A stretch of 64,000 nucleotides of DNA from Pseudomonas sp. KU26590 (GCF_026153515.1 NZ_CP110644.1:1517501-1581500), one strand, 5' to 3'; numbered from the stretch's first letter, positions 17,331 through 26,771 are shown. The notes: generated by a model not told the origin, from the letters alone. Made by a program: numbers and translations.

Positions 17331-18188
17331 ATGCGCAAAGATCCCTATGACGACGTCGACGACGTCCCGAGCCTCAGCGCCAAAGACGATGACGATGATT
17401 TTCTGCCGCCGCCCGGCGCCCGCGAGCGCACGACCGTGTATTCCCGCGATACGCCGGTGGTGAAGGTGAAGGCGCCCGGTACCGGTGCGTTGTGGGCGTT
17501 GATCTGTGTGCTGTTTATCGCGTTCTGCGGCCTGGGCTGGTGGAGTTTTCAACAGGTCTCGTTGATGGAGCAGCAACTGGTGGCGACGCAGGAAAGCTTC
17601 GCGCGGATCAGTGAGGAGGCGGCCGGGCGCTTGCAGGATATTTCCGGCAAGGTGGTGGCGACGGAGTCGATGGCGAGCAGCAGTGAGGCGTTGAAAGCGC
17701 AGATCAAGCAGTTGCAGGATCAGTTGGCTGATCAAGGCAAGCAGCAGCAGGGTGTGGCGGGTTTGCAGGGCGGGCTGGACAAGCGGCTGGAGCAGATCAG
17801 TACGCAGAGTGCACAGCAGCAGGCGGTCAATCAGCAGTTGCAGGATCAGTTGAAGGCGGTGGCGACTGAGCTGGCGGCGTTGAAGGCGGCGGTTCCGGAT
17901 GGTAAGTCGGTGCAGTCGAGCCAGGATCGTCTGGACAATGAGCTCAAGAGCCTCAGCGCTGATGTGGCGAATCTGAAGAAGAGCAACAACAGCCAGGCCA
18001 TCGAGCGTCTGGAGCAGGACATGATTGTGCTCAAGAGCGAGCAGGATAATCGTCCCGCGGCAGCGGCTTCGTCTGGTGCCAGCACGGCGGAGTTTGATGC
18101 GTTTCGTGGTCAGATGACGCGGACGATCAATACGTTGCAGAGTCAGATTCAGACGTTGTCGCAGCAGATGAGTGCGCGGGGGCAATGA
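17331..18188 (+). CDS. single-pass membrane coiled-coil protein (285 aa)
   Basis: No enzyme motif is present. The protein starts with a very acidic cytoplasmic tail (runs of Asp, about residues 4-22), has one membrane segment (LWALICVLFIAFCGLGWW, about 52-70) and then a long Gln/Leu-rich coiled coil to the C-terminus, presumably periplasmic. The start at 17331 follows AAAGG; the longer open frame overlaps the preceding gene. Its function is unknown; such proteins may scaffold or span the periplasm. The conserved neighbour of the SDR gene in Pseudomonas is of this type. Confidence 0.88.
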   Translation: MRKDPYDDVDDVPSLSAKDDDDDFLPPPGARERTTVYSRDTPVVKVKAPGTGALWALICVLFIAFCGLGWWSFQQVSLMEQQLVATQESFARISEEAAGRLQDISGKVVATESMASSSEALKAQIKQLQDQLADQGKQQQGVAGLQGGLDKRLEQISTQSAQQQAVNQQLQDQLKAVATELAALKAAVPDGKSVQSSQDRLDNELKSLSADVANLKKSNNSQAIERLEQDMIVLKSEQDNRPAAAASSGASTAEFDAFRGQMTRTINTLQSQIQTLSQQMSARGQ

Positions 18189-18763
18189 TTCGGGTAGTCC
18201 TGGGTGACGGCGTGTATATCCATCATCTCGGTGTTGCTGAGTGTGGTTCCGCCCTTACGGCGGGTCACTTTTTCCAAGAGCCGAAAAAGTAACCAAAAAG
18301 GCCCTGCTCCTGGTTGGGCCCGACTTCGTCGGGTTCCTTCACTCCTGTCTCGCTCCGTGGGCCCGCGCCGAACGGACATCCCTGTCCTGACGGCGCTCTC
18401 GCCGCATCCATGCGGCTCGGCCCACTGCGCGAAACCTGCGTTCAGCCTGCACCCAAGTCGCGATCGGCGGTGTCTGGGCTTTTTGCGCAGGAAGATCAAA
18501 AGCAGATCAAGAGCTTCCCGGCTGAAGCCGGTCCTACTGGTTGTACGGGGCTTTGCATGCTGATTGTTCCCACGCTCCGCGTGGGCATCATCCCGTGACG
18601 CTCCGCGTCACCTGAAGCCGGGCCCACTGACTGCACGCATCGCTTTTCGTGGGACCGGCTTTAGCCGGGAAGGGGCCAGTGAGTGCGCCATCAGTTTTAT
18701 TGTTAAAACCGGCCTGACGCTCTGCGCGGGAATGCATCCCGTGACGCTCTGCGTCCTTCCCGC
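18189..18763. repeat. repeat-rich intergenic region
   Basis: 575 bp without a gene. It starts with a block typical of Pseudomonas intergenic DNA (around 18240-18480, including AAAAAGTAACCAAAAAGG). Then come GC hairpins near 18567-18610 (CCCACGCTCCGCGTGGG; GTGACGCTCCGCGTCAC) and a REPIN at 18514-18672. Open frames here are artefacts of repeat content. Confidence 0.75.
18514..18672. repeat. REPIN: two REP elements in inverted orientation
   Basis: A REP unit at 18514-18537 (CTTCCCGGCTGAAGCCGGTC...) and its near-complement at 18649-18672 (...ACCGGCTTTAGCCGGGAAG) face each other about 110 bp apart. Such pairs are moved by RAYT transposases, none of which is in the window. Confidence 0.8.
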
Positions 18764-19813
18764 TTACAGCGTCGGGTAATCCAGATAGCCTTCGGCGCCT
18801 TTGGCGTAGAAGGTTTCAGGATGAGGCTCGTTCAGCGGGGCATCTTTGGCCAGACGTGCCGGCAGGTCGGGGTTGGCGATGAAGGGCACACCGAAGGCGA
18901 CGGCGTCGGCTTTGCCGCTGGCGAGCCAGGCGTTGGCGCTTTCTTTGGTGAATTTCTCGTTGGCGATGAACACGCCGCCGAAGGCTTCTTTCAGGCGTGG
19001 GCCCAGGCTGTCGTCGAGTTCACGTTCGCGGGCGCAGATGAAGGCGATGCCGCGTTTGCCGAGCTCGCGGGCAACATAGGTGAAGGTCTCTGCCAGGTTG
19101 GCGTCGCCCATGTCGTGGGCATCAGCGCGGGGTGCCAGGTGCACGCCGACGCGGCCAGCGCCCCAGACTTCAACGGCGGCGTCGGTCACTTCCAGCAGCA
19201 GACGCGCGCGGTTTTCCAGCGAACCGCCGTAAGCATCGGTGCGGGTGTTGGTGCTCGTTTGCAGGAACTGGTCGAGCAGGTAACCGTTGGCGCCGTGGAT
19301 CTCGACGCCGTCAAAGCCGGCAGCCTTGGCGTTTTCGGCACCGACGCGGTAGGCGTCGACGATTTCTTCGATTTCCGCCAGTTCCAGCGCACGCGGGGTG
19401 ACGAAGTCAGACAGCGGACGCACCAGGCTCACGTGGCCTTTTGGCTGTATGGCGCTCGGTGCAACCGGGGTTTCGCCGTTCAGGTAGGTCGGGTGGGAAA
19501 CGCGACCCACGTGCCACAGTTGCAGCACGATCTTGCCGCCGGCCGCGTGCACGGCTTTGGTGATGTTGGACCATCCGCGCACTTGATCATTGGACCAGAT
19601 GCCCGGGGTGTCGGGGTAGCCAACGCCCATCGGCATGACCGACGTGGCTTCGCTGATGATCAGACCGGCCGAGGCGCGCTGAACGTAATACTCGGCCATC
19701 ATCGCGTTGGGTACGCGGCCTTCGTCGGCGCGGCAACGGGTCAGCGGCGCCATGACGATGCGGTTTGCCAGTTCCAGGTCACCCATCTTGATCGGGTCAA
19801 AAATCGTGGTCAT
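18764..19813 (-). CDS. xenB: xenobiotic reductase / alkene reductase (Old Yellow Enzyme)
   Basis: An FMN-dependent OYE that reduces activated alkenes, nitro-esters and nitroaromatics with NAD(P)H. The TIM-barrel signatures are intact: MAPLTRCRA near the N-terminus, HVGRVSHP, and HGANGYLLDQFLQ with the substrate-anion His/Asn pair. The length of 349 aa equals known XenB. The start at 19813 gives MTTIFDPIKMG; the upstream extension is unsupported. It is the last gene of ArsR-MFS-xenB, the same order as PA4354-PA4356, so it is probably derepressed when the ArsR protein senses its signal. Confidence 0.95.
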   Translation of the reverse strand: MTTIFDPIKMGDLELANRIVMAPLTRCRADEGRVPNAMMAEYYVQRASAGLIISEATSVMPMGVGYPDTPGIWSNDQVRGWSNITKAVHAAGGKIVLQLWHVGRVSHPTYLNGETPVAPSAIQPKGHVSLVRPLSDFVTPRALELAEIEEIVDAYRVGAENAKAAGFDGVEIHGANGYLLDQFLQTSTNTRTDAYGGSLENRARLLLEVTDAAVEVWGAGRVGVHLAPRADAHDMGDANLAETFTYVARELGKRGIAFICARERELDDSLGPRLKEAFGGVFIANEKFTKESANAWLASGKADAVAFGVPFIANPDLPARLAKDAPLNEPHPETFYAKGAEGYLDYPTL

Positions 19814-19871
19814 CGTGAAATCCTCAGTGCAGTCGGTAAAAGGTGGATCCGCAGGTTTCAAATTCGGTAAA

Positions 19872-21038
19872 TCAGTTCGTCGCAGGGGCCATTTCGGCAT
19901 CGCTGCGCTGACGGAAATTGATCAGCGTGACCAGCAGCGCGAGTACCGCCAGTGCGCCGGCTGCCAGCGGCACGGTGGTCAGGCCGAAACCGTGGGCGAT
20001 GACGCTGCCGCCGACCCAGGCGCCCAGCGCGTTGCCGACGTTAAAGGCGCCGATGTTCAGAGTGGACACCAGATTGGGCGCGGCCTTGCCGAAGGTCACC
20101 ACGTTGATCTGCAGGGCAGGCACGGCGGCGAACGCGGCAGTGGCCCAGAGGAACAGGGTGATCTCAGCCGGAATCAGCGCCGTGCTGGTCCAGCTCAGCA
20201 CCGTGGAGATCACCGCCATGGCGATGAATACGCCGATGAGCGTGGCGGCCAGTCGGCGGTCGGCGAGTTTGCCGCCGATGATGTTGCCCAGGGTCAGGCC
20301 GAGGCCGATGAGCATCAGCGTCCAGGTCACGCCCAGCGGTGAGACGCCGGTGACTTCGCCCAGCAACGGCGCGACGTAGGTGAACAGCGCGAACACGGAA
20401 GCCGCGAACAGCGCGGTCATGCTCAGCGACAGCCAGATGCCCACGCCTTTGAGCGCAGCCAGTTCGGCACGCATGTCGAGTTTCTCTTCATCGCGTTTGC
20501 TCGGCAGGAAGCGAATCAGGCCGATGAACGCGATGACGCCAATCACCGTGACCGCGTAGAACGTCGAGCGCCAACCGGCTTGTTGCCCCAGTGCGGTGCC
20601 CAGCGGCACGCCGAGTACGTTGGCCAGGGTCAGGCCGGTGAACATCAGCGCGACGGCCGAGGCGCGGCGATTGGCCGGGACCAGGCCCGCTGCTACCACC
20701 GAGCCGATGCCGAAGAACGCGCCGTGGCACAGCGCGGTGACCACCCTGGCGAACATCAGGATGTTGTAGTCCGCCGCCACAGCGCAGAGCAGGTTGCCGA
20801 TGATGAAGATGCCCATCAAGGTGACCAATGCGCCTTTGCGCGGCAGCCTGGCGGTGGCCATCGCCATGAATGGCGCGCCGATCGCGACGCCCAGGGCGTA
20901 GCCAGTCACCAGCCAGCCGGCGCCGGGAATACTGACGCCCAGGTCGCTGGCGACGTCGGGGAGCAGGCCCATGATGACGAACTCGGTCGTCCCGATAGCG
21001 AAGGCACTCAGGGCCAGAATGAGGAGTGAAAGGGGCAC
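19872..21038 (-). CDS. MFS transporter (AraJ/PbuE-like DHA)
   Basis: A 388-aa protein with 12 hydrophobic segments. The N-terminus FAIGTTEFVIMGLLPDVA is the hallmark of the AraJ/YdhP-type drug:proton antiporters. It lies between an ArsR regulator (37 nt gap) and xenB (58 nt gap), so efflux of an electrophilic or xenobiotic compound handled by XenB is a reasonable inference. It matches PA4355. Confidence 0.92.
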   Translation of the reverse strand: MPLSLLILALSAFAIGTTEFVIMGLLPDVASDLGVSIPGAGWLVTGYALGVAIGAPFMAMATARLPRKGALVTLMGIFIIGNLLCAVAADYNILMFARVVTALCHGAFFGIGSVVAAGLVPANRRASAVALMFTGLTLANVLGVPLGTALGQQAGWRSTFYAVTVIGVIAFIGLIRFLPSKRDEEKLDMRAELAALKGVGIWLSLSMTALFAASVFALFTYVAPLLGEVTGVSPLGVTWTLMLIGLGLTLGNIIGGKLADRRLAATLIGVFIAMAVISTVLSWTSTALIPAEITLFLWATAAFAAVPALQINVVTFGKAAPNLVSTLNIGAFNVGNALGAWVGGSVIAHGFGLTTVPLAAGALAVLALLVTLINFRQRSDAEMAPATN

Positions 21039-21075
21039 GTTGGGTCTCCTGAAAGGCGGGTATGTGGCGAAGGGC

Positions 21076-21384
21076 TTAAAGCCGCTGCGTCAGTTGCTGC
21101 AAGAACGTCTGAATGACGTCTTCGTTGCGCTTGAAAAAATGCCACTGGCCGTGTTTGTGGCTGGTGATCAATCCCGCTCGTTGAAGCGTTGCCAGGTGAG
21201 CTGAGATGGTCGACTGCGACAGACCGGCGCGCTGGTCGATCTGGCCGGCACAGACACCGTTGTCGATCATGTGTCGCTGATCGGGGAAGGTCGTGGCAGG
21301 GTCTTTGAGCCAGTCCAGAATCTGCCGGCGAACCGGGTGGGCCAGGGCTTTGATGATGTCGTCAATGTCGATGTCGGTAGGCAT
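21076..21384 (-). CDS. ArsR-family transcriptional repressor (102 aa)
   Basis: A small winged-helix repressor. The sequence has IKALAHPVRRQILDWL, then a recognition helix in LSQSTISAHLATLQRAGLI and a wing ending HGQWHFFKRN. The start at 21384 gives the family N-terminus; the longer open frame runs through promoter-like DNA. No CxC metal site of the metal-sensing ArsR group is seen, so a non-metal or thiol signal is likely. It heads the MFS-xenB operon, and palindromes stand just upstream. Confidence 0.92.
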   Translation of the reverse strand: MPTDIDIDDIIKALAHPVRRQILDWLKDPATTFPDQRHMIDNGVCAGQIDQRAGLSQSTISAHLATLQRAGLITSHKHGQWHFFKRNEDVIQTFLQQLTQRL

Positions 21385-21428
21385 GTCGTTCTCAGTGCAG
21401 GTGCGCTGTATCGCGATGGGGCGAACCT

Positions 21429-21450
21429 TATATCTGTAAATCGCGATATA
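21429..21450. promoter_or_regulatory. inverted repeat, candidate ArsR operator
   Basis: TATATC (21429-21434) and GATATA (21445-21450) form an inverted repeat about 45-66 bp upstream of the ArsR start in an AT-rich patch, where the promoter should be. Confidence 0.4.
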
Positions 21451-21481
21451 CAAATATGAATAGGTGCTTAGCACTGGCTAA

Positions 21482-21505
21482 ATCGTTATATCGGGTTATA
21501 ACGAT
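21482..21505. promoter_or_regulatory. second, perfect inverted repeat near the ArsR promoter
   Basis: ATCGTTATA (21482-21490) and TATAACGAT (21497-21505) are exact complements with a 6-nt spacer. It lies about 100 bp upstream of the ArsR start and about 160 bp before the divergent acpH gene, so it could serve either side. Confidence 0.45.
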
Positions 21506-21663
21506 AGGGTGCTGGCTTGATCTATGGGTGGAGCGTTCACAGGCAATCGCGCTTTACAGGCGCAGGGAATGTGGCGACTGTACGAGCGTCATTGCGAATG
21601 ACTCCCCGCACATGCAGCGGAATCCGTCGCGAAAAGAAGACCCGCAGCAATAAGGCAAGCACC

Positions 21664-22260
21664 ATGAATTACCTCGCACACCTGCACCTGGGCGGTCAGG
21701 CGCCGGCGCAATTGCTGGGCAGCCTGTACGGCGATTTTGTCAAAGGGCTGCTGCCCGGGCGTTTCCCGGCCGACATCGAGAGCGCGATACGTCTGCATCG
21801 GCGAATCGACGCATTCACCGATTCGCACCCGCTGATCAAGCAAGCACTGGGGCGCTTTCCCGATGGCCGTCGGCGTTATGCCGGCATCGCGCTGGATGTG
21901 TTTTTCGACCATTGCCTGGCGCGGGACTGGCACGTGTATTCCGACGAGCCGCTGGATACCTTCACCCGCAAGGTTTACCGCGTGCTGGCCGACGAGCCCG
22001 CGTTGCCGGAGCGTCTGGCGCTGATTGCGCCGCGCATGGCAGCGCAAGACTGGCTGGGTTCGTACCGTGAATTTGCGGTGGTGGGCGATGCGCTGGCTGG
22101 CATCTCGCGACGCCTGTCACAGCCGGAAGGGCTGGCCGGCGTCTATCAGGAACTGCACGCGCTGTATCGACCGCTTAGTGACGACTTCAGCGCGTTTTAC
22201 CCTGAGCTTCGGGCGTTTGCTCAAGCGGCTTTGGCGGCGGAACGTACCATCGCCGGTTGA
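21664..22260 (+). CDS. acpH: acyl-carrier-protein phosphodiesterase (AcpH, DUF479)
   Basis: A 198-aa HD-like hydrolase that removes the 4'-phosphopantetheine arm from ACP. The family N-terminus MNYLAHLHLG, the motif GSLYGDFVKG, the stretch IRLHRRIDAFTD and the metal-site-like DVFFDHCLA are all present. The start at 21664 gives the family N-terminus, with AAGGCAAGC upstream. Its 3' end overlaps the convergent olsA by 40 bp. It matches PA4353 in context. Confidence 0.93.
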   Translation: MNYLAHLHLGGQAPAQLLGSLYGDFVKGLLPGRFPADIESAIRLHRRIDAFTDSHPLIKQALGRFPDGRRRYAGIALDVFFDHCLARDWHVYSDEPLDTFTRKVYRVLADEPALPERLALIAPRMAAQDWLGSYREFAVVGDALAGISRRLSQPEGLAGVYQELHALYRPLSDDFSAFYPELRAFAQAALAAERTIAG

Positions 22261-23009
22261 ACCGTCTCGCCGAACAGCGCGACCTGCACCGCCTGCTGGG
22301 CTTCGAACGCCAGTGCCGCGCGTTCTTTACCTTGGGACGCGATGGGCGAGAGCAGCTGGATGTGCACCTCACTGACCTCATTGGCAAACAACCGACGCAG
22401 GTGCGAGAGGAGGTCATCGTCGCCAATGAACGGCGCAATCTGATCCGGCTGGCCGTCACGCACATATTGAATGGCAACCGGCTGCACCGGCACGGCGGTT
22501 TCAATCGCGCTGGACAGCAGGCGCCCGTGAAACGTACGCAAACTGCGGCCGTCCGTGGTGGTGCCTTCCGGGAAGAGCACCAGCGAATGCTTGCCGAGCA
22601 AGTGCTGGCCCATCTGCTTCTGAATCAGCTTGCTGTCGCCCGAGCCTCTGCGGATGAACAGTGTCCCGGCTTTCAACGCCAGCCAGCCCGCCACCGGCCA
22701 GGTGCGCACTTCGGCTTTGGACAGAAACGACAGTGGTGCCAGCATGCCCAGCAGCGGGATGTCGGTCCACGACACGTGATTGCTCACCCACAGCATCGGC
22801 TCGCTCGGCAGCTTGCCGCTGACTTTCACGCGAAACGGCAGCGCGGCACTCAGGCGCGCCATGAACCAGGCGGTCCAGCGCTGGCGACGGACCATGGAAT
22901 TACCGATACGCAGGCGCTCCATCAGGGCAAAGGTGCCGGCGATGCTCAGGCCCAGCGCAATGACCCACAGCACCCGCATCACGCGCGCATGACTGCGCCA
23001 CGTGCTCAT
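22221..23009 (-). CDS. olsA: 1-acylglycerol-3-phosphate / lyso-ornithine-lipid O-acyltransferase OlsA
   Basis: A 262-aa PlsC-type membrane acyltransferase. The HX4D motif appears as NHVSWTDIP and the second conserved block as FPEGTTTDG. The N-terminus has a hydrophobic segment. In P. aeruginosa OlsA (PA4351) adds the second acyl chain to lyso-ornithine lipid. Its ATG shares one base with the stop of olsB (TGATG), so the two are coupled. Membrane ornithine lipids can replace phospholipids under phosphate limitation. Confidence 0.93.
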   Translation of the reverse strand: MSTWRSHARVMRVLWVIALGLSIAGTFALMERLRIGNSMVRRQRWTAWFMARLSAALPFRVKVSGKLPSEPMLWVSNHVSWTDIPLLGMLAPLSFLSKAEVRTWPVAGWLALKAGTLFIRRGSGDSKLIQKQMGQHLLGKHSLVLFPEGTTTDGRSLRTFHGRLLSSAIETAVPVQPVAIQYVRDGQPDQIAPFIGDDDLLSHLRRLFANEVSEVHIQLLSPIASQGKERAALAFEAQQAVQVALFGETVQPAMVRSAAKAA

Positions 23010-23764
23010 CACACCGCTGCCTTGAAGTGGCGGGCGTAGCGGGGGCACAAGTCGTCACGTTTGAGCAGGATGAAGACGTCGGCGACCTGGAAATCTTCGT
23101 CCCAGCACGGTTCGCCGCAGATCTTCGCGCCCAGGCGCATGTAGGCCTTGAGCAGCGGCGGCATCTCGCAGATTACGTTGTTGGGCAGGTCCAGCGTCGG
23201 CAGGGGATTCTTCGGTTCGGCGCGCAGGTGCTCGGTGCACAGATAACGTTCGCGCAGGCGTTGCATGATCGCGTGGGCCTGAATGCCGCCGTCCTGCATC
23301 GGAATGCTGGCGCAGCCCATCAGGTAGCTGTAGCCGCCTTCGTTGAGGATCTCGGCCAGTTCGCTCCACAACACGGCGATGGTGCCGCCATTGCGGTAGG
23401 ACGGATCAACGCAGGTCCGACCCAACTCCAGGATTGGGCCCTGCAAATGCCGCAGGCCGTGCAGGCTGAATTCTTCTTCGCTGTAGAATTTGCCCAGGGT
23501 GCTGGCGGCCTTGTGGTCCAGCAAACGGGTGGTGGCGACCAGGCGACCGCTGCTCAGGTCTCGCACGCCGATGTGCATGCAGTGAACGTCGTAATCATCG
23601 ATATCCAGGCCCAGCTCGGCCCCCTTGAGCTTGGCGTTGAATTCACCACTGAACACACTGAAGCGCAAAGCCTGTGCTTCCTGCAGGGCCTTCTCACCGA
23701 CCAGGCGTTCTGCCTGCAGGCGACGTTCGGTTCGGGTGTCTCGAATGCTGGCGATCTGAGTCAT
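23009..23764 (-). CDS. olsB: L-ornithine N-alpha-acyltransferase OlsB
   Basis: A 251-aa GNAT-like enzyme that transfers a 3-hydroxyacyl chain from acyl-ACP to ornithine, the first step of ornithine lipid synthesis. The family pattern is clear: [17 protein letters not shown], then [24 protein letters not shown] and YLMGCASIP. The start at 23764 is the ATG that gives MTQIASIRD; the frame upstream is not homologous-looking. It is followed at once by olsA. The 195 bp upstream is shared with a divergent hydrolase gene and shows no clear Pho box. Confidence 0.94.
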   Translation of the reverse strand: MTQIASIRDTRTERRLQAERLVGEKALQEAQALRFSVFSGEFNAKLKGAELGLDIDDYDVHCMHIGVRDLSSGRLVATTRLLDHKAASTLGKFYSEEEFSLHGLRHLQGPILELGRTCVDPSYRNGGTIAVLWSELAEILNEGGYSYLMGCASIPMQDGGIQAHAIMQRLRERYLCTEHLRAEPKNPLPTLDLPNNVICEMPPLLKAYMRLGAKICGEPCWDEDFQVADVFILLKRDDLCPRYARHFKAAV

Positions 23765-23959
23765 GCGGCATCTCCGTAATCCAGCCTTCGTCCAGGCGGG
23801 TCGACTGATTGTTCGAGCATTGCTGTCCGAATTCAGGCTAGGGAGAGGCCGTGTCACCACTATTAAACTTTGGTGATGGTTGCGTGACAGGGGTTTGGGT
23901 TCCCTGAGCTGTCATTTTTGACTGCTAAGGTTGCCTTCATCCGAGCCCGAGACCCTTCC

Positions 23960-25054
23960 ATGACCCGTCTGCTGTTTGCCCTCGCGTTGTCGCTCGTCAC
24001 CTGTGCTGCTGCCGCCGAAACCTGGCCCTCACAGGACTGGTCGACGCAACCGGTCAGTCGAAACGCTGCCGTGGGTGCCCTCGAGACTTACGCCTTCCCG
24101 CCCCGCGACGAGGTTGAACGCAAGGGCGTGCGCACAGACGCGCTGCTGATCATTCACGACGGCGAAGTGGTGTATGAACGCTATGGCGGCGTGACCCGGG
24201 CAGACACCCCGCACCTGACCTGGTCGATCAGCAAAAGCATCCTGGCCAGCGTGCTGGGCGTCGCCTTTGGTGAAGGCCGTTTCAAACTTGAAGACCCCGT
24301 CGCCCGGTTCTACCCGCCGTTCGGCGCGCATCCGGATATCAAACTTCAGGACCTGCTGCACTGGGCTTCTGGGCTGGACTGGCAGGAAGATTACGAATAC
24401 GCGCCGCTCAACTCGTCAGTCGTGGCGATGCTTTACACCCTAGGTCGCGGTGACATGGCGCGATACACCGCCGAACACGTTGCCGCTAGTGCGCCCGGCA
24501 CTTCATACCGCTATTCCAGCGGCGACAGCACAGTGCTCGCCGCTGCGCTGAAAGGCATGGTCGGCGACAGCGCTTACGCGGATTACCCGTGGACTGCGTT
24601 GTTCGACCCGCTGGGCATCACCAGCGCCACATGGGAGCGTGACGCCACCGGCACTTTTGTCGGGTCGTCCTACGCGTACATGACGGCCCGTGACCTGGCG
24701 CGCATTGGCCTGCTGATGGAACGCGGCGGGCGCTGGCAAGACCGCCAGTTGCTGCCCAGGGCCTGGGTTGATTTCAACCTCACGCCGTTCAAATCCCTCA
24801 CCCCGACCCCAACCGATGAAGCCCCCGGCGGTCAGTGGTGGCTGAACAAGACTGCCGATGGCAAACCTGGCCCGTGGCCAGACGCACCGGCCGACACCTT
24901 TGCCGCCCTCGGGCATTGGGGGCAGGCGCTTTACGTGATTCCCAGCGCAGGACTGGTGATCGTTCGGTACGCCGACGATCGCGACGGCAGCTATGACCAC
25001 AACCAGCTGCTCAAGCTGGCGCTGAAGGCGGTGACCGGGGAGGGTGATCAATGA
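23960..25054 (+). CDS. secreted serine hydrolase, class C beta-lactamase-like fold
   Basis: A 364-aa exported protein with a signal peptide (MTRLLFALALSLVTCAAAAE, cleavage near residue 20). The nucleophile motif SxxK is Ser89-Ile-Ser-Lys92 in TWSISKS; a Tyr/Ser motif occurs in YRYSSGDS; and the KTG-like position reads HWGQ near the C-terminus. The family covers esterases, D-Ala peptidases and true lactamases; the substrate is unknown. The start at 23960 is chosen for the signal peptide. It overlaps the next gene by 4 bp (ATGA). Confidence 0.9.
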   Translation: MTRLLFALALSLVTCAAAAETWPSQDWSTQPVSRNAAVGALETYAFPPRDEVERKGVRTDALLIIHDGEVVYERYGGVTRADTPHLTWSISKSILASVLGVAFGEGRFKLEDPVARFYPPFGAHPDIKLQDLLHWASGLDWQEDYEYAPLNSSVVAMLYTLGRGDMARYTAEHVAASAPGTSYRYSSGDSTVLAAALKGMVGDSAYADYPWTALFDPLGITSATWERDATGTFVGSSYAYMTARDLARIGLLMERGGRWQDRQLLPRAWVDFNLTPFKSLTPTPTDEAPGGQWWLNKTADGKPGPWPDAPADTFAALGHWGQALYVIPSAGLVIVRYADDRDGSYDHNQLLKLALKAVTGEGDQ

Positions 25055-25389
25055 ACGCTCGTAAAGCATTTATCCGACGCCGCCCGTTCAGCAGTCTCGG
25101 CCTATTGGTGCTGCTGATCATTGCCGTCCTGATCTGGAACTGGCGCGTTCAACTGCAGGTGTTCCCCAGCATCATCAGCGCCTACACCGCCAAGGAATAT
25201 TGCTCGTGTCGCTTCGTCATGAACAACCCGGCGGAGTACTGCCACAGCTACGTCAAACAGTGGTTGCCCAGCACGATCAACGAGGACGCCCTGAACAAGC
25301 GCATCACCGCCACCGGGCTTGGTCGGGAGAGCGAAGCGCGCTGGGAAGGCCAGCGCCAGGGCTGCCGGTTGTCATCGCCGGTGCCGTAG
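25051..25389 (+). CDS. small membrane-anchored protein (112 aa), partner of the serine hydrolase
   Basis: One N-terminal membrane segment (about residues 15-30, LGLLVLLIIAVLIWNW) is followed by a short periplasmic domain with four or five cysteines (YCSC, YCHS, QGCRL) that could form disulfides. No known motif is recognised. Translational coupling with the hydrolase (ATGA overlap) suggests joint function. Confidence 0.8.
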   Translation: MNARKAFIRRRPFSSLGLLVLLIIAVLIWNWRVQLQVFPSIISAYTAKEYCSCRFVMNNPAEYCHSYVKQWLPSTINEDALNKRITATGLGRESEARWEGQRQGCRLSSPVP

Positions 25390-25538
25390 AACGTTGAAGT
25401 TTGCCTGCGGTCAGACAGCCGGATAGGGTTGCGTATCGCACCCTCTGGAGTCTGCATGTCCATTCGCATTCCATCCTCGCCTGCCCGCGCGGCAAGCGCT
25501 GCTCAAGCCCGCCTATTGATCGCCACGGCGAGCCGCCC

Positions 25539-26696
25539 ATGAGGGGCGCGATTTTCCCGTGGCGCGAAGAAAACCAGTTCAACCTGCTGATCGACGGTCC
25601 TGCTTTTTTTCCGCGCATGATCGCCGCGATCGAAGGCGCGCAACAGCAGATCGAGCTCGAACTGTATCTGGTGGAAGCCGGCGCCTGCGCCGAAGCGATC
25701 GTGCAGGCGCTGGTCAGTGCGGCGAGTCGCGGGGTCATCGTGCGTTGTCTGTTCGATGGCTTCGGCGCAGCGGCTTTCACGCTCAGCCTGCGCAAGCAAC
25801 TGACCGACGCCGGGGTGATCCTGCGCTTCTATAACCCTGTGCATTGGCGGCGGGGCTTTCGCAACCTCTACCGCGACCACCGCAAACTGCTGCTGGTCGA
25901 CAAAGAACTGGCAGTGGTGGGTGGAACGGGGGTCACCGATGAATTCTGGCGGCCGGACCTGAACACCAGTGAGTGGCATGAAGTGATGGTCGAGATTCGT
26001 GGCCCACTGGTGATCGACTGGCAAGCGCTGTTCGACCGCCAGTTTCACGCCAACCCTCGCCGACGGGCGTGGCGCCCAGCGGAAAACTTCGGTCTGCCGC
26101 GCTTGCCCGAGGCGCCCGACGGCGGGCAGGGTCTGGGCCGTGTGGCCTACGCCGATTCCCGTCAGCATCGGGACATCGTGCAGTCGCTGGTGCGCGCGCT
26201 GAACACCAGCAGGACGCGTATCTGGCTGGCGACCCCGTATTTCCTGCCGACTTGGAAAGTTCGCCGCGCCTTGCGTCGAGCGGCCTCGCGGGGCGTCGAT
26301 GTGCGCTTGTTGCTCACAGGGCCGCGCACCGATCACCCGTCGGTTCGCTACGCCGGCCACCGTTATTACCCGCGCTTGCTCAAGGCCGGGGTGAACATCT
26401 TCGAATACCAGCCGTGCTTCCTGCACCTTAAGATGGTGCTGATCGACGACTGGGTCAGCGTAGGCTCCTGCAACTTCGATCACTGGAACCTGCGCTTCAA
26501 CCTGGAAGCCAACCTCGAAGCCATTGACCCCGCGCTGACCGACGCGGTGGCGGCCAGCTTCACCAAGGACTTTGCCGTCAGCAGTGAAATTACGCTGGAG
26601 GGCTGGAAATCCAGGCCGCTGTGGCGACGGGCCCAGGAGCGGGTCTGGGGGTGGCTGGATCGATTGGTGGTGAATGTGCTGGATCGGCGGGGATAA
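25539..26696 (+). CDS. clsB: cardiolipin synthase B-like phospholipase D protein
   Basis: A 385-aa PLD-superfamily protein with two HKD motifs: HRKLLLVD at His114 and HLKMVLID at His296, each followed by the usual Gly/Ser-Asn-F-D block (SVGSCNFDHWN). It condenses phospholipids to cardiolipin or hydrolyses them, at the inner membrane; no signal peptide is seen. The start at 25539 gives MRGAIFPWRE, but its ribosome site is weak and the exact start is unsure. Overall it resembles ClsB more than ClsA, since the two N-terminal membrane segments are missing. Confidence 0.88.
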   Translation: MRGAIFPWREENQFNLLIDGPAFFPRMIAAIEGAQQQIELELYLVEAGACAEAIVQALVSAASRGVIVRCLFDGFGAAAFTLSLRKQLTDAGVILRFYNPVHWRRGFRNLYRDHRKLLLVDKELAVVGGTGVTDEFWRPDLNTSEWHEVMVEIRGPLVIDWQALFDRQFHANPRRRAWRPAENFGLPRLPEAPDGGQGLGRVAYADSRQHRDIVQSLVRALNTSRTRIWLATPYFLPTWKVRRALRRAASRGVDVRLLLTGPRTDHPSVRYAGHRYYPRLLKAGVNIFEYQPCFLHLKMVLIDDWVSVGSCNFDHWNLRFNLEANLEAIDPALTDAVAASFTKDFAVSSEITLEGWKSRPLWRRAQERVWGWLDRLVVNVLDRRG

Positions 26697-26722
26697 GCGC
26701 CTTGCATTGATGTCGCCCACAA

Positions 26723-26750
26723 AAAAGCCCGACACGCAGGTCGGGCTTTT
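26723..26750. terminator. bidirectional intrinsic terminator between clsB and fumarase
   Basis: An 11-bp stem (AAAAGCCCGAC and its complement) with a 6-nt loop and T-runs on both strands serves two convergent genes. Confidence 0.9.
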
Positions 26751-26771
26751 CCGTTTTAGCGTTTGAAACGC

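Noticed and set aside
18204..18779. Several overlapping open frames in the repeat region before xenB
   Set aside because: They follow REP and hairpin repeats and read low-complexity peptides; I treat the region as non-coding.
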